Source: Campylobacter showae
Lineage (GTDB): Bacteria; Campylobacterota; Campylobacteria; Campylobacterales; Campylobacteraceae
Direction: 5' to 3'
Assembly (NCBI RefSeq): GCF_004803815.1
Contig: NZ_CP012544.1
Span: forward strand, 806,001-870,000
Length of the DNA: 64,000 bases
Part shown: one piece after another, positions 8,936 through 17,430 of the stretch
How positions within the stretch are numbered: position 1 is the first letter of the stretch
Layout: every line of letters starts with the position of its first letter
Program-made: the position numbers and the translations under genes
Notes under the pieces: generated by a model
What the model was told of the DNA's origin: nothing
Databases searched by the model: none
What the model saw: the letters and a program-made list of their open reading frames with translations, nothing else

Positions 8936-9111
8936 AAACTCTAGCGCAAATTTTATTTTTTTCGGCTCTGGCGGCGATGCTAGGCGGTTGCGTGTTTTTA
9001 AACGATCGCGGCGTGACGACGAAGTACTATAACGAGTGCAAGGAGTACTACGACGCGACGGGCGTCTATCACAAAGAGTGCCCTAAAAATATCATCGACT
9101 GGACGGAGTGA
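8932..9111 (+). CDS. Small lipoprotein (59 aa)
   Basis: ATG at 8932 overlaps the preceding stop (ATGA) and the frame runs to TGA at 9109-9111. The product has a basic N-terminus, a hydrophobic segment and the lipobox LGGC with Cys20, so it should be lipidated at Cys20 after signal peptidase II cleavage, leaving a mature 40-residue protein. The mature part has two further cysteines (residues 36 and 50) that could pair, and is rich in Tyr. C. jejuni carries a putative lipoprotein gene (Cj0978) near the cmoB and Cj0977 homologues, so this is probably the counterpart. The stop overlaps the cmoB start, which supports it as a real gene. Confidence 0.75.
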   Translation: MKTLAQILFFSALAAMLGGCVFLNDRGVTTKYYNECKEYYDATGVYHKECPKNIIDWTE

Positions 9112-10016
9112 TGAGCTTAGAAGCGGCTAGAGCGGCGAAGGCTAGGGAGCTGGCGGGCAAAACCTACGCACCTTTGATGCGGGAAGTAGAGGAGCTAGCG
9201 GCCAAATTTAAGGGACGCGAATTTGAGCTTAAATTTGACGATATAGTCGAGATAAGCGTAAATTTAACGCCAGCGGAGCGCGAAGAGACGCTGCAAACGG
9301 CGCTAAATTTACGCTCGTGGCGCAAGGGGCCGTTTAAGATAGACGATATCTTTATCGACAGCGAGTGGAGGAGTTTTGTCAAATTTAACCTGCTCGCGCC
9401 GCATATGGATCTAGCAGACAAGGTCGTGGGCGATATCGGCTGCAACAACGGCTACTATCTCTTTCGTATGTTGCCCCAGCGCCCAAAAAAACTGATCGGC
9501 TTTGATCCCGGCGTTATGAGTTTTTTGCAGTTTAAATTTATCGATGCGTTCGCGCGCTCGGGCATAGAGTACGAGCTGCTGGGCGTCGAGCATCTGCCGC
9601 ACTACGGCGTCAAATTTGACGTGCTCTTTTGCCTGGGCGTGCTCTATCACAGAAGCGATCCCGTGCGTACGCTAAAAGAGCTAAAAGGCGCGTTAAATGC
9701 GGGCGGCGAGCTATTTTTGGACACGATGTATCTTGATATGGAGGGCGATTTTGCCCTGAGCCCGAAAAATACATACTCAAAGATACCGAATATCTACTTT
9801 GTGCCGACTATTAGTGCGCTTTTAAACTGGTGCGAGAGGGCAAATTTTAAAGACGCGCAAATTTTGGCTACAAAGCCGACGGACGCGCACGAGCAGCGAA
9901 AAACGGAGTGGATCTTGGGTCAGAGTTTGGGCGATTTCCTAGATCCTGCAGACCCGGCGCGCACGGTCGAGGGCTATCCTGCGCCAAAACGGGTCTATCT
10001 AAAACTAAGCGTATAA
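9111..10016 (+). CDS. cmoB: tRNA U34 carboxymethyltransferase CmoB
   Basis: A 301-residue CmoB homologue, which transfers the carboxymethyl group of carboxy-S-adenosylmethionine to 5-hydroxyuridine at tRNA position 34. The Rossmann cofactor motif [15 protein letters not shown] lies near residue 105, followed by [20 protein letters not shown] and the C-terminal CmoB signature [10 protein letters not shown]-type segment ([16 protein letters not shown]). I chose ATG 9111 over the in-frame GTG 9108 because it overlaps the lipoprotein stop as TGATG and has GGACGGAG at a suitable distance. C. jejuni has the homologue Cj0976 next to Cj0977, as here. Confidence 0.9.
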   Translation: MSLEAARAAKARELAGKTYAPLMREVEELAAKFKGREFELKFDDIVEISVNLTPAEREETLQTALNLRSWRKGPFKIDDIFIDSEWRSFVKFNLLAPHMDLADKVVGDIGCNNGYYLFRMLPQRPKKLIGFDPGVMSFLQFKFIDAFARSGIEYELLGVEHLPHYGVKFDVLFCLGVLYHRSDPVRTLKELKGALNAGGELFLDTMYLDMEGDFALSPKNTYSKIPNIYFVPTISALLNWCERANFKDAQILATKPTDAHEQRKTEWILGQSLGDFLDPADPARTVEGYPAPKRVYLKLSV

Positions 10017-10027
10017 AAAGGTGAAAA

Positions 10028-10564
10028 ATGGACGAAAATATCTACGACGACAACAGTAGCGACGGGGTCGTACTGCCAGAGGATGAAAATCCGTTTCGCA
10101 ACGAGCTAAAAACCTCGCCGAATATAAAAATCGGTCTTAGCGGCGCCGTGACGCAGCTCGAGCCAAACCGTGCTAAAACGCGTTTTTTTGCCACGAGCGA
10201 CATGGTTGCCGATAGCGAGGGACTTATACATAGCGGGTTTGTTTTTTCGGCGGCTAGCTACGCGGCGATGGCGGCGGTCAATGAGACTTTTAGCGTCGTT
10301 ATCGGCGCTAAGATACATTTTTTTGCCCCGACAAAGCTAAATGAAGCGATCGAATTTGACGCGCGCTCGCACTTTAACGAGAGTAAGAAGCGCGAGGTGC
10401 GAGTAACTGGCACGACGAACGATATAAAGGTGTTTGAGGGGACTTTTCAGGTCGTGATTTTAGAAGATCATATCTTTAAAATTTACAAAACGAACCTGCA
10501 AAAACAAGCCGCGCAAAGACGAAACGAAGCAAAACGCAAAGAAGAGGCGAAGCAAAACGCGTAA
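10028..10564 (+). CDS. Cj0977-like hot-dog-fold virulence-associated protein
   Basis: A 178-residue soluble protein. The middle (about 30-150) has the look of a hot-dog fold: a long helix SGFVFSAASYAAMAAVN followed by strands AKIHFFAPTKLNEAIEFDARSH-type sequence and VTGTTNDIKVFEGTFQVVIL, resembling thioesterase-like proteins. Position immediately after cmoB matches C. jejuni Cj0977, a sigma-28-dependent gene needed for full virulence but not for the flagellum itself (established for C. jejuni). The catalytic residues of thioesterases are not obvious, so it may bind an acyl-CoA-like ligand rather than hydrolyse one. Residues 1-35 and the Lys/Glu/Gln-rich tail (155-178) look disordered. I see no sigma-28 promoter in the 11-base gap. 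Confidence 0.8.
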   Translation: MDENIYDDNSSDGVVLPEDENPFRNELKTSPNIKIGLSGAVTQLEPNRAKTRFFATSDMVADSEGLIHSGFVFSAASYAAMAAVNETFSVVIGAKIHFFAPTKLNEAIEFDARSHFNESKKREVRVTGTTNDIKVFEGTFQVVILEDHIFKIYKTNLQKQAAQRRNEAKRKEEAKQNA

Positions 10565-10588
10565 GCTCGGTCAAATTTGATGAAATTT

Positions 10589-10622
10589 GGCGGCGCGGTA
10601 AATTTGCGCCGCCTTTTCTTTT
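10589..10622 (+). terminator. Terminator after the flhA-cmoB-Cj0977 run
   Basis: A perfect 8-bp stem GGCGGCGC/GCGCCGCC (10589-10596 and 10606-10613) is followed by TTTTCTTTT. It lies 25 bases after the last stop of the rightward operon. Confidence 0.9.
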
Positions 10623-10762
10623 AAATTTGATTTTATGCCGTTTTTTGGCGGTATTTTGGGAAAACCAGCATAAATTTAACGCCAAATTTGCCGTTTTGTT
10701 TGGCTTGACCGCTTTAAATTTAATGCGTTTTTAAAAAATCTTAAAAGCTCAAATTTGACCCG

Positions 10763-11386
10763 TTAAAATCTCATCTCCCTACCGATCATATTTATCCAAA
10801 AATCTAAATTTGCACGCTCAGCTTTTAGCGTCGTTTTGTCGCCGTGACCTGGATACAGTACAAAATCGCCTTGCAAATTTTTACATTTTAGCAAGCTTTG
10901 GCGCATATCCTCGGCGTTTGAAAACGGAAAATCATAGCGTCCGATCGAGCCTCTAAACAAAAAATCTCCGCTAAAGATAACGTCGTCCACGCGCACCATA
11001 CAGCATCCTGGCGTATGCCCAGGAAAGTGCATAAACTCGATCTCAAAGTCTTCTATGTTAAATTTTACATCCTCAAATTTCGCTCCGCCTATGCAGATCG
11101 CGTCATACATCGGCTGCTGTCCGGCATCCCAAAGATCTTCGTGAAGCATGAAATTATCGCTATTATGGATATATACCGGAACATTAAAAAAATTTTTTAA
11201 GCTAATATTGTCAAGAACGTGATCAGAATGCCCGTGAGTGTTTAAAATAGTGAGTGGCGCGTGTGAATTTTTTACGACAAAGTCATATGAATCTTGACCT
11301 GGATCAATAATAATCTCGCGCCCGTTTTTGGATACTATGTAGCAGTTGGTTTGATAATCTCCGCATGGTTTTGAAAAAATTTTCAC
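10763..11386 (-). CDS. Metallo-beta-lactamase-fold hydrolase (glyoxalase II-like)
   Basis: A 207-residue MBL-fold hydrolase of the small glyoxalase II-like group. The zinc-binding signature THGHSDHV is near residue 50, the next histidine is in HFPGHTPG, the aspartate in SGDFLF and the final histidine in YPGHGDKT. Such enzymes hydrolyse hydroxyacyl-thiol esters, but the substrate cannot be read from the sequence and no C-terminal glutathione-binding extension is present. It is divergent from nadE, the same arrangement as Cj0809c-nadE in C. jejuni. The start ATG is preceded by AAAGGACA. Confidence 0.9.
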   Translation of the reverse strand: MKIFSKPCGDYQTNCYIVSKNGREIIIDPGQDSYDFVVKNSHAPLTILNTHGHSDHVLDNISLKNFFNVPVYIHNSDNFMLHEDLWDAGQQPMYDAICIGGAKFEDVKFNIEDFEIEFMHFPGHTPGCCMVRVDDVIFSGDFLFRGSIGRYDFPFSNAEDMRQSLLKCKNLQGDFVLYPGHGDKTTLKAERANLDFWINMIGREMRF

Positions 11387-11462
11387 GATTGTCCTTTTGT
11401 AAAATTTAATTAAAATAAATTGTATATTTTAAGCTTAAAAGTTAAATTTTATAAAAAAACTG

Positions 11463-11468
11463 TATAAT
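11463..11468 (+). promoter_or_regulatory. -10 box of the nadE promoter
   Basis: TATAAT in the context TGTATAAT within very AT-rich DNA, 34 bases before the chosen nadE ATG. Typical Campylobacter sigma-70 promoter with no clear -35. Confidence 0.65.
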
Positions 11469-11502
11469 ATTTTAGAATTTAAATTTATCGGTGATAATCG
11501 TT

Positions 11503-12258
11503 ATGAAAAATTATTCGCAAATCAGCCTAAAGCTAACCGAGTTTTTGGCGAGCTATCTCGAAAAAAGCGGCGCAAAGGGCTTTGTTTTGGGCGTTAGCGG
11601 CGGTCTAGACTCCGCCGTCGTAGCCGCTCTTTGCGCGCGCACGGGCATTGAAACGCATGCGCTTTTGATGCCGACGAAGTACTCAAACGAGCGGAATTTA
11701 AGCGACGCGCTAAAGCTTTGCAAAGATCTAAAAATAACGCATAAAATCATCGAAATCCAGCCGATTTTGGATAGCTTTACCGCTCAAATCGGCGAGCAGC
11801 CGTCAAATTTGCGTATGGGAAATCTAAGCGCAAGGGCGAGGATGTGCCTGCTTTATGATTATTCGGCAAAGGTAAACGCGCTAGTCGTGGGTACTAGCAA
11901 CAAAAGCGAGCGCCTTCTTGGATACGGCACGATCTACGGCGATATGGCGTGCGCGCTAAATCCGATCGGCGAGCTCTTTAAGACTGAAATTTACGAGCTG
12001 GCGCGCGAGCTTGGTATCGATGAGAAAATCATCGCAAAAGCCCCGTCCGCCGACCTTTGGGAAGGGCAAAGCGACGAGGCCGACATAGGCTACACTTACC
12101 AGCGACTGGACGAGGTTTTGCGTTTAGTGCAGAGTAAAAGCGAGGCCGAGCTGGCGTGCGAATTTGACCCAAAGCTCGTCGCGACTGTGTTTTCAAGAAT
12201 GAGAGCAAATAAATTTAAACTCTCGCTGCCGCCGATTGCTAGCGTGAACGGCGAGTAA
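11503..12258 (+). CDS. nadE: NH3-dependent NAD+ synthetase
   Basis: A 251-residue NadE, which converts nicotinate adenine dinucleotide, ATP and ammonia to NAD+. The PP-loop ATP motif GVSGGLDSAVVAAL (about 29-42) and the family motifs GNLSARARMCLLYDYSA, VVGTSNKSERLLGYGTIYGD and APSADLWEGQSDEADIGY are present. No glutaminase domain, so it depends on free ammonia. I prefer ATG 11503 to the in-frame GTG at 11491 because the product then begins like other epsilonproteobacterial NadE proteins; the GTG remains possible. C. jejuni has the order nadE-lpxK-thrC-kdsB; here a DegT-fold gene and cutA are inserted. Confidence 0.95.
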   Translation: MKNYSQISLKLTEFLASYLEKSGAKGFVLGVSGGLDSAVVAALCARTGIETHALLMPTKYSNERNLSDALKLCKDLKITHKIIEIQPILDSFTAQIGEQPSNLRMGNLSARARMCLLYDYSAKVNALVVGTSNKSERLLGYGTIYGDMACALNPIGELFKTEIYELARELGIDEKIIAKAPSADLWEGQSDEADIGYTYQRLDEVLRLVQSKSEAELACEFDPKLVATVFSRMRANKFKLSLPPIASVNGE

Positions 12259-12457
12259 AATTTGAGCTAAATTTACGGCTACGGCGATAAATTTGGCTGA
12301 GGTTTTGAAAGTCAAAAACGGTGAAATTTGACGGTAGAGTCGCGATGATTTTGCTGAAAGTAAAAAATAGATAAAACTGCCGCAAATTCGGCTCTAAAGT
12401 AAAATTTAAAAAACGAAATTTAAAAGGTAAGATAAAAATAAAAAACAAGGAGGCACA

Positions 12458-13594
12458 ATGGAAGAGATAGCGTTTTATCGACCGACCATCGACGAGGCCG
12501 AAACCACGCTCATCAAAGAAGCCTTAAAAGATCACGGTTCGGCGATCGTGGATAGGCTGGAGTCCGAGCTTAGGGAGTATTTTGGCGTAAAGCATGCCGT
12601 TACGACAAATAACAACAGCGCCGCCCATCATTTGGCGCTTTGCTCGATGGATCTAAAACGCGGCGACAAGATTATCTGCTCGGTAAACTCCACTCCGAGC
12701 GTGGCGCAGGCGATTAGACACTTTGACGCCGAGCCGATATTCGTCGACATCAACGAAGACGACTTTAACATGAACGCCGAGTCGCTACGAAATACTCTAA
12801 AATTGCACAATCACAAAAAGCTAAAAGGTATATTCGTAAACCACGTAGCGGGGCAGGCATCTGATATGGACGAGATTTACGCTATCGCGCAGGAGTACGA
12901 CGTAAAGGTACTAGACGACGCGGGCAAGTCTATCGGACTAACCTATAACGGCGTAAAAATCGGCTCTGATGAGCGCTCGCTTATCTCTTGCTTTAACGTG
13001 CATTCGCAGCTAACTAACCCGATCGCGACGGCCGGCTTTATGCTAACGGACGACGATGCGGTCGCCGAGCGCGCTAGACTACTGCGAAACCACGCGATCG
13101 TAAATGGCGGCATAGACAAAGACGGCAACCTAGGCTACGTCTATGACGTCGTAGATATCGGCGTGAAGTATGATCTAACCGGGCTTTGCGCGGCGTATGC
13201 TGTGGCTCAGTTTGAAAAGACGGATAAATTTATCGCGCGACGCAGACAGATCGCCGCCATCTACGACAAAGAGCTAGCAGACTGCCCGCACGTCTCGCTA
13301 CCGATCAAAAAGCGCGACCACGTCTACATCCAGTACATCATCAAGATCGACAAAAACCGCGACGGATTTGCGAAGGAGCTGCTAGAGCGCGGTATCCACA
13401 CGGCGCTTCACTACAAGCCGATGCACCTTTTAAGCTACTATAAGAGCAAATACGGGCTTAAGGTAAATTCATTCCCGAATGCGCTAAAAACATATCAGCA
13501 GGTGCTTTCGTTGCCCGTTTACAACGCGCTTAGCGACGAAGAGGTTGCATATATCTGCGAGAGCGTGCGAGAAGTAGCCAAAACGCGTGTTTAA
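12458..13594 (+). CDS. DegT/DnrJ/EryC1-fold protein with His in place of the PLP lysine
   Basis: A 378-residue protein of the sugar aminotransferase fold: N-terminal segment with a divergent VTTNNNSAAHHLAL (family: SSGTAALHLAL), VDINEDDFNMN, VLDDAGKSIG (family: EDAAQA-G), and a C-terminal domain with IHTALHYKPMHLLSYYKSKYG, typical of nucleotide-sugar binding members. The usual SF-x-x-x-K-N-x-x-x-GEGG segment reads SCFNVHSQLTNPIATAGF, so His182 occupies the position of the PLP-binding lysine. GDP-4-keto-6-deoxymannose 3-dehydratase (ColD) is a known member with such a Lys-to-His change. It may therefore be a dehydratase or a non-catalytic homologue. The gene overlaps lpxK by 8 bases; a role in surface-glycan or lipid A sugar synthesis is inference from position. 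Confidence 0.8.
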   Translation: MEEIAFYRPTIDEAETTLIKEALKDHGSAIVDRLESELREYFGVKHAVTTNNNSAAHHLALCSMDLKRGDKIICSVNSTPSVAQAIRHFDAEPIFVDINEDDFNMNAESLRNTLKLHNHKKLKGIFVNHVAGQASDMDEIYAIAQEYDVKVLDDAGKSIGLTYNGVKIGSDERSLISCFNVHSQLTNPIATAGFMLTDDDAVAERARLLRNHAIVNGGIDKDGNLGYVYDVVDIGVKYDLTGLCAAYAVAQFEKTDKFIARRRQIAAIYDKELADCPHVSLPIKKRDHVYIQYIIKIDKNRDGFAKELLERGIHTALHYKPMHLLSYYKSKYGLKVNSFPNALKTYQQVLSLPVYNALSDEEVAYICESVREVAKTRV

Positions 13595-14501
13595 AAGGAA
13601 AATTTACGCCTTTGCGCAGGAGTATTTTTACGCTCCGAATTTGTGGCAAAAGTGCCTATCTATCGCGCTTTTGCCGCTTAGCTGGATTTACTGCGCATGC
13701 GTGATTTTAAAATCCAAATTTAGCAAAGCTTTAGATTTTGGCATTCCGATTATCAGCATCGGAAATTTAACCTTAGGCGGCAGCGGAAAGACGCCGCTGG
13801 GTATTGCTATATTAAGCGAATTTGATGGCGGTTGCGTCGTGCTACGAGGCTATGGTAGAGCTTCGCAAGGGCTAGTCAAGGTCGCAGTCTCGGGCGAAAT
13901 TTTGGTGGGCGTCACGGCTAGCGGCGACGAGGCGATGGAGTACGCAAAAAGTGTAAAAAACGCAAACGTCATCGTGAGCGAAAACCGCGATATCGCCATA
14001 AATGAGGCCAAAAAAATGGGCGCAAAATACGTGCTGCTCGATGACGGCTTTGGTAAATTTCATATCAAAAAATTTAACGTCCTGATCCGCCCATCGGCAA
14101 AGCCGTATTTTGATTTCGTCATGCCTAGTGGCGCGTATCGCTACCCGAGTAAATTTTACGCTAAAGCCGACTACGTCGTAAAAGAGGGCGAGGACTTTAC
14201 TCGAGAGAGCGAAATAATAAATCAAACTACAAAGATGGTTTTAGTGACCGCTATCGCAAATCCGCAGCGCTTGGAGCCTTATTTTAGCCTTTGCGTGGGA
14301 CGCGATATTTATCCCGATCACTACGCGTTTTCGCGGGACGAGCTAGCGAGTATCCTAGAGCGCTACGCCGCGACCTCGCTTTTGGTTACGCGAAAAGACG
14401 CCGTAAAGATGGAGGAGTTTGGCTTGCCGCTATCCGTTATCGCGCTAAAAACGACACTGGCGGGTAAATTTAAACGAATTATCAAAGAGAAAATTCTATA
14501 A
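13587..14501 (+). CDS. lpxK: Tetraacyldisaccharide 4'-kinase LpxK
   Basis: A 304-residue LpxK, the inner-membrane kinase that phosphorylates the 4' position of the lipid A disaccharide. The N-terminal hydrophobic helix (about 22-42) anchors it, and the P-loop GNLTLGGSGKTPLGIAI follows at about 55-70. The conserved block YVLLDDGFGKFHIKK and a C-terminal TRKDAVKM motif are also present. The start overlaps the preceding DegT-fold gene. Same neighbourhood (nadE-lpxK-thrC-kdsB) as in C. jejuni, with kdsB downstream supplying CMP-Kdo for the inner core, so this run serves lipooligosaccharide synthesis in part. Confidence 0.93.
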   Translation: MFKRKIYAFAQEYFYAPNLWQKCLSIALLPLSWIYCACVILKSKFSKALDFGIPIISIGNLTLGGSGKTPLGIAILSEFDGGCVVLRGYGRASQGLVKVAVSGEILVGVTASGDEAMEYAKSVKNANVIVSENRDIAINEAKKMGAKYVLLDDGFGKFHIKKFNVLIRPSAKPYFDFVMPSGAYRYPSKFYAKADYVVKEGEDFTRESEIINQTTKMVLVTAIANPQRLEPYFSLCVGRDIYPDHYAFSRDELASILERYAATSLLVTRKDAVKMEEFGLPLSVIALKTTLAGKFKRIIKEKIL

Positions 14502-14527
14502 TCTCCTAAAAATTTAGGACGCTTTAA

Positions 14528-14830
14528 ATGAAATTTATACTAACCTCTTGTGCCGATAAGGCTGCAGCCAAAGCTCTAGCCAAAAAGCTCGTTAAAGCTA
14601 AATTTGCCGCCTGCGTTAGCGTTTTTAAGGCAAATAGCGTTTATTTTTGGGACGGCGAGATAAAGGACGAAAAGGAGCGAGTTTTACTCATAAAAACCGC
14701 GGTTAAATTTAAAAAAATCGCTAAATTTATTGCGCGGCACCACGACTACGAGCTGCCTGAAATAGTCGCTTTTAAGGCGGACAAAGCTAGTAAAAAATAC
14801 AAAAAATGGATAAAAAAGGAAAGTAAATGA
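14528..14830 (+). CDS. cutA: CutA family divalent-cation tolerance protein
   Basis: A 100-residue CutA-like protein, normally a small trimeric ferredoxin-like protein linked to divalent metal tolerance. Family features visible: early TSCADKAAAKALAKKLVKAK, the ACVSVF strand, SVYFWDGEI, LLIKTA and HHDYELPEIVAF (family: HPYELPEI). The C-terminus is very lysine-rich (KKYKKWIKKESK). The stop overlaps the thrC start by four bases. The biochemical role of CutA proteins is not settled; annotation rests on motif order and length. Confidence 0.85.
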   Translation: MKFILTSCADKAAAKALAKKLVKAKFAACVSVFKANSVYFWDGEIKDEKERVLLIKTAVKFKKIAKFIARHHDYELPEIVAFKADKASKKYKKWIKKESK

Positions 14831-16287
14831 AGTTATTTCAAACTAGAGCGAGTGCGGGAGAGATCCTAAGCAGCGTGGAATTTAGCCAGGCGCTACTGAG
14901 CCCCAGCTCCGCTCACGGCGGTCTATACGCACCGACGCAGCTGCCGCAGCTGGACGAAAATTTCTTTGCGGAGGCGGTAAATTTAGCCTACGCGCAAATC
15001 GCTCTGAAAATCATAGAGAAATTCGGATTTGACGCTGATACGGCGATGTTTGAGAGGGCGGTGAAGCGGTATGAGAGATTTGACGATCCGCAAAATCCCG
15101 TACAGATGCGAAAAATCGGCGAAAATCTTTACATAAACGAGCTTTATCACGGACCTACGCGCGCGTTTAAGGATATGGCATTGCAGCCGTTTGGCGCGCT
15201 ACTTAGCGAGTTAGCTGCAAAAAGAGGCGAAAAGTACCTCATAATGTGCGCCACCAGCGGCGACACAGGGCCCGCGACGCTAGAAACCTTTGCGAACGCG
15301 CCCGGCGTCAAGGTTGTCTGCCTATATCCAAAAGACGGCACTAGTGAGGTGCAGCGCCTACAAATGATAAATGCCGGCGCCGCAAACCTCAAAGTAATCG
15401 GCATCGAGGGCAACTTCGACGATGCGCAGCGCGCGCTAAAAAGCCTGCTTGCTAGCGAGAAATTTAAAGAGCGTCTAAGTGCAGCCGGACTCTCGCTCTC
15501 GGCGGCAAATTCGGTAAATTTCGGCCGCATTTTGTTTCAGATTATCTATCACGTTTACGCACACGTCTATCTGCTAAAAACGGGTGAGCTAAAAGGCGAG
15601 TTTGACATCGTCGTGCCTAGCGGCAACTTCGGCAACGCCCTAGGCGCATACTACGCCAAAAAAATGGGCGCGAAAATCGGCAAAATCAAAATCGTCTCAA
15701 ACGCAAACAACATCCTGACCGAGTTTTTCACGCAGGGACGATACGATCTGCGCGGCAAAAGCCTGGTTAAGACAATCAGTCCTGCGATGGATATCCTGGT
15801 TTCATCAAACGTCGAGAGGCTGCTTTTTGATAAATTCGGCGCCGTGAGAACCAAAGAGCTGATGGATAGTCTTGCCGGCGAGGGCTTTTACGAGCTTTCA
15901 AGCAGCGAGCTAGACGCGCTAAAAGAGGACTTTGACGCTGATTTTTGCAGCGACGCTGAGTGCGAGAAATACATAAAAGAGTGGGCAGCAAAAGGCGTCG
16001 CCGTCGATCCGCATACGGCTACTTGCTTTAAAGCGACGACAAATTTGACGCGCCCGTCCGTGATAACGTCGACCGCGCACTGGGTCAAATTTGCTCCAAG
16101 CATGTTTAAGGCACTAAAAAACGAAACGCTAAAAGATGAAAAAAGCGGGCTTGAGGCCTTGGCAGCGGAGTTTAACGACGAAGTGCCTGTCGCGATAAGA
16201 TCGCTATTTGCAAAAGCTGCCGTGCATAACGAAATCTCCGCAAAAAGCGACATAGAAGCTAAAATTTTAGCCTGGATCGAGCGATGA
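14827..16287 (+). CDS. thrC: Threonine synthase
   Basis: A 486-residue PLP enzyme that turns O-phosphohomoserine into threonine, of the longer class found in Proteobacteria. The PLP lysine sits in GPTRAFKDMALQPFG near residue 110, CATSGDTGPATLE binds the phosphate, and the phosphate-cup sequence VPSGNFGNALGAYYAKKMG is present near 260. The start overlaps cutA (ATGA) and the stop overlaps kdsB (ATGA), so translation is coupled across the run. The C-terminal 60 residues form the usual helical cap. Order thrC-kdsB matches C. jejuni. Confidence 0.96.
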   Translation: MKLFQTRASAGEILSSVEFSQALLSPSSAHGGLYAPTQLPQLDENFFAEAVNLAYAQIALKIIEKFGFDADTAMFERAVKRYERFDDPQNPVQMRKIGENLYINELYHGPTRAFKDMALQPFGALLSELAAKRGEKYLIMCATSGDTGPATLETFANAPGVKVVCLYPKDGTSEVQRLQMINAGAANLKVIGIEGNFDDAQRALKSLLASEKFKERLSAAGLSLSAANSVNFGRILFQIIYHVYAHVYLLKTGELKGEFDIVVPSGNFGNALGAYYAKKMGAKIGKIKIVSNANNILTEFFTQGRYDLRGKSLVKTISPAMDILVSSNVERLLFDKFGAVRTKELMDSLAGEGFYELSSSELDALKEDFDADFCSDAECEKYIKEWAAKGVAVDPHTATCFKATTNLTRPSVITSTAHWVKFAPSMFKALKNETLKDEKSGLEALAAEFNDEVPVAIRSLFAKAAVHNEISAKSDIEAKILAWIER

Positions 16288-17003
16288 TTATCATCCCGGC
16301 AAGGCTAGCTTCGACGCGAATGCCTAATAAAATTTTACGCGAAATAAACGGCGTGCCGATGTTCGTCGCTACGGCGCGCAGGGTGAGCGCGGCTGATGAG
16401 GTCGCCATCGCCGCAGACGACGAGGGTGTGGTGCAGATCGCGCAAAAATTCGGCTTTAAAGCCGTGATGACTAGCCGGGCGCATCAAAGCGGAACCGACC
16501 GCATCAACGAAGCTGCGGGCATACTTGGCGTCAAAGATAGCGAAATCATCATAAACGTGCAGGCCGATGAGCCCTTTATCGAGCCTGAAAATATCGTCAA
16601 ATTTAGAGAATTTTGTGAGAAAAACGCGGATAGAGCGTTTATGTTTTCGTGTTTTAAATTTGTAGGCAGCGAGCTAGCGGACGATAAAAACCTGGTCAAG
16701 GTCGTGACCGACGACGCGGGCTACGCGCTATATTTTTCTCGCTCGCGCATCCCGTTTGACCGCGCGCCGTTTTATGCGTACAAGGCGCATCTGGGCATCT
16801 ACGGCTATAGCGCGGCAAATTTAAAAAGATTTTGCTCATTTGCGCCGTCGACTCTCGAAAATACCGAAAAGCTAGAACAACTGCGCGCTCTATCAAACGG
16901 CGAAAAAATCCTCATGCTCGAAGTGCAAAGCGACAGTATCGGTATCGACTGCGAGGAGGATCTGCAAAGGGCGCGAGCAAAATTTGGAATTGAGGTAAAT
17001 TAA
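16284..17003 (+). CDS. kdsB: 3-deoxy-manno-octulosonate cytidylyltransferase
   Basis: A 239-residue CMP-Kdo synthetase, which activates Kdo for transfer to lipid A. The nucleotide-binding start IIPARLASTRMPNKIL, the AADDEGVV metal segment, INVQADEPFIEPE and the downstream IPFDRAPFYAYKAHLGIYGY are all family signatures. Length is typical. It overlaps thrC by four bases. Together with lpxK upstream this places lipid A/inner-core genes at both ends of a mixed operon that also carries threonine and cation genes. Confidence 0.96.
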   Translation: MIIIPARLASTRMPNKILREINGVPMFVATARRVSAADEVAIAADDEGVVQIAQKFGFKAVMTSRAHQSGTDRINEAAGILGVKDSEIIINVQADEPFIEPENIVKFREFCEKNADRAFMFSCFKFVGSELADDKNLVKVVTDDAGYALYFSRSRIPFDRAPFYAYKAHLGIYGYSAANLKRFCSFAPSTLENTEKLEQLRALSNGEKILMLEVQSDSIGIDCEEDLQRARAKFGIEVN

Positions 17004-17049
17004 CGCCGCTAGCGCCGAAATTTGGTAAATTTGCCCAAAGGAAAAATGC

Positions 17050-17415
17050 ATGACGAATGATAAATTTACCGAGCAGGTCACGACTTTGGCGAAATTTTTG
17101 CAAACATACTGTGGCGACAAACATGCGCTAGAGCCAAAGCGTGAGATAAATTTGGAGCTAGCCTATAAGGGCGAAAATCTAAACCGTAGCGTGCAGACGC
17201 AGCTTTGCGCCGAGTGCGAACAGCTGTTTTTCTACGCTCACGAGCGGCTTTTGGCCTGTTCGCACGATGTTAAGCCAAGCTGCCGCAAGTGTCTGCATCC
17301 GTGCTATGAAAAGCCTAGATGGACGCAGATGGCAAAGATAATGAGATATAGTGGTATGAAGCTTGGCCTTGTAAAGCTTAAAAAGATATTTGCATTTTCA
17401 AAGACGGCGGAGTAG
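17050..17415 (+). CDS. YgbA-like nitrous-oxide-stimulated promoter family protein
   Basis: A 121-residue protein with seven cysteines, resembling the YgbA_NO family (named for genes whose expression responds to nitrogen oxides). Characteristic features are the CAECEQLFFYAHERLLAC segment, KPSCRKCLHPCYEKPRW and the terminal MAKIMRYSGMKLG. The paired Cys motifs suggest metal or iron-sulfur binding, though no function is assigned in general. It lies 47 bases after kdsB with AAGGAAAAATGC before the ATG. Association with NO or nitrosative stress in this organism is inference from the family name. Confidence 0.8.
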   Translation: MTNDKFTEQVTTLAKFLQTYCGDKHALEPKREINLELAYKGENLNRSVQTQLCAECEQLFFYAHERLLACSHDVKPSCRKCLHPCYEKPRWTQMAKIMRYSGMKLGLVKLKKIFAFSKTAE

Positions 17416-17430
17416 GGTCCGCAAAGCAGC

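Noticed and set aside
9900-10027. Sigma-28 promoter for the Cj0977-like gene
   Set aside because: The homologue is sigma-28 dependent in C. jejuni, but I find no CGAT-type -10 with a proper -35 in the end of cmoB here.
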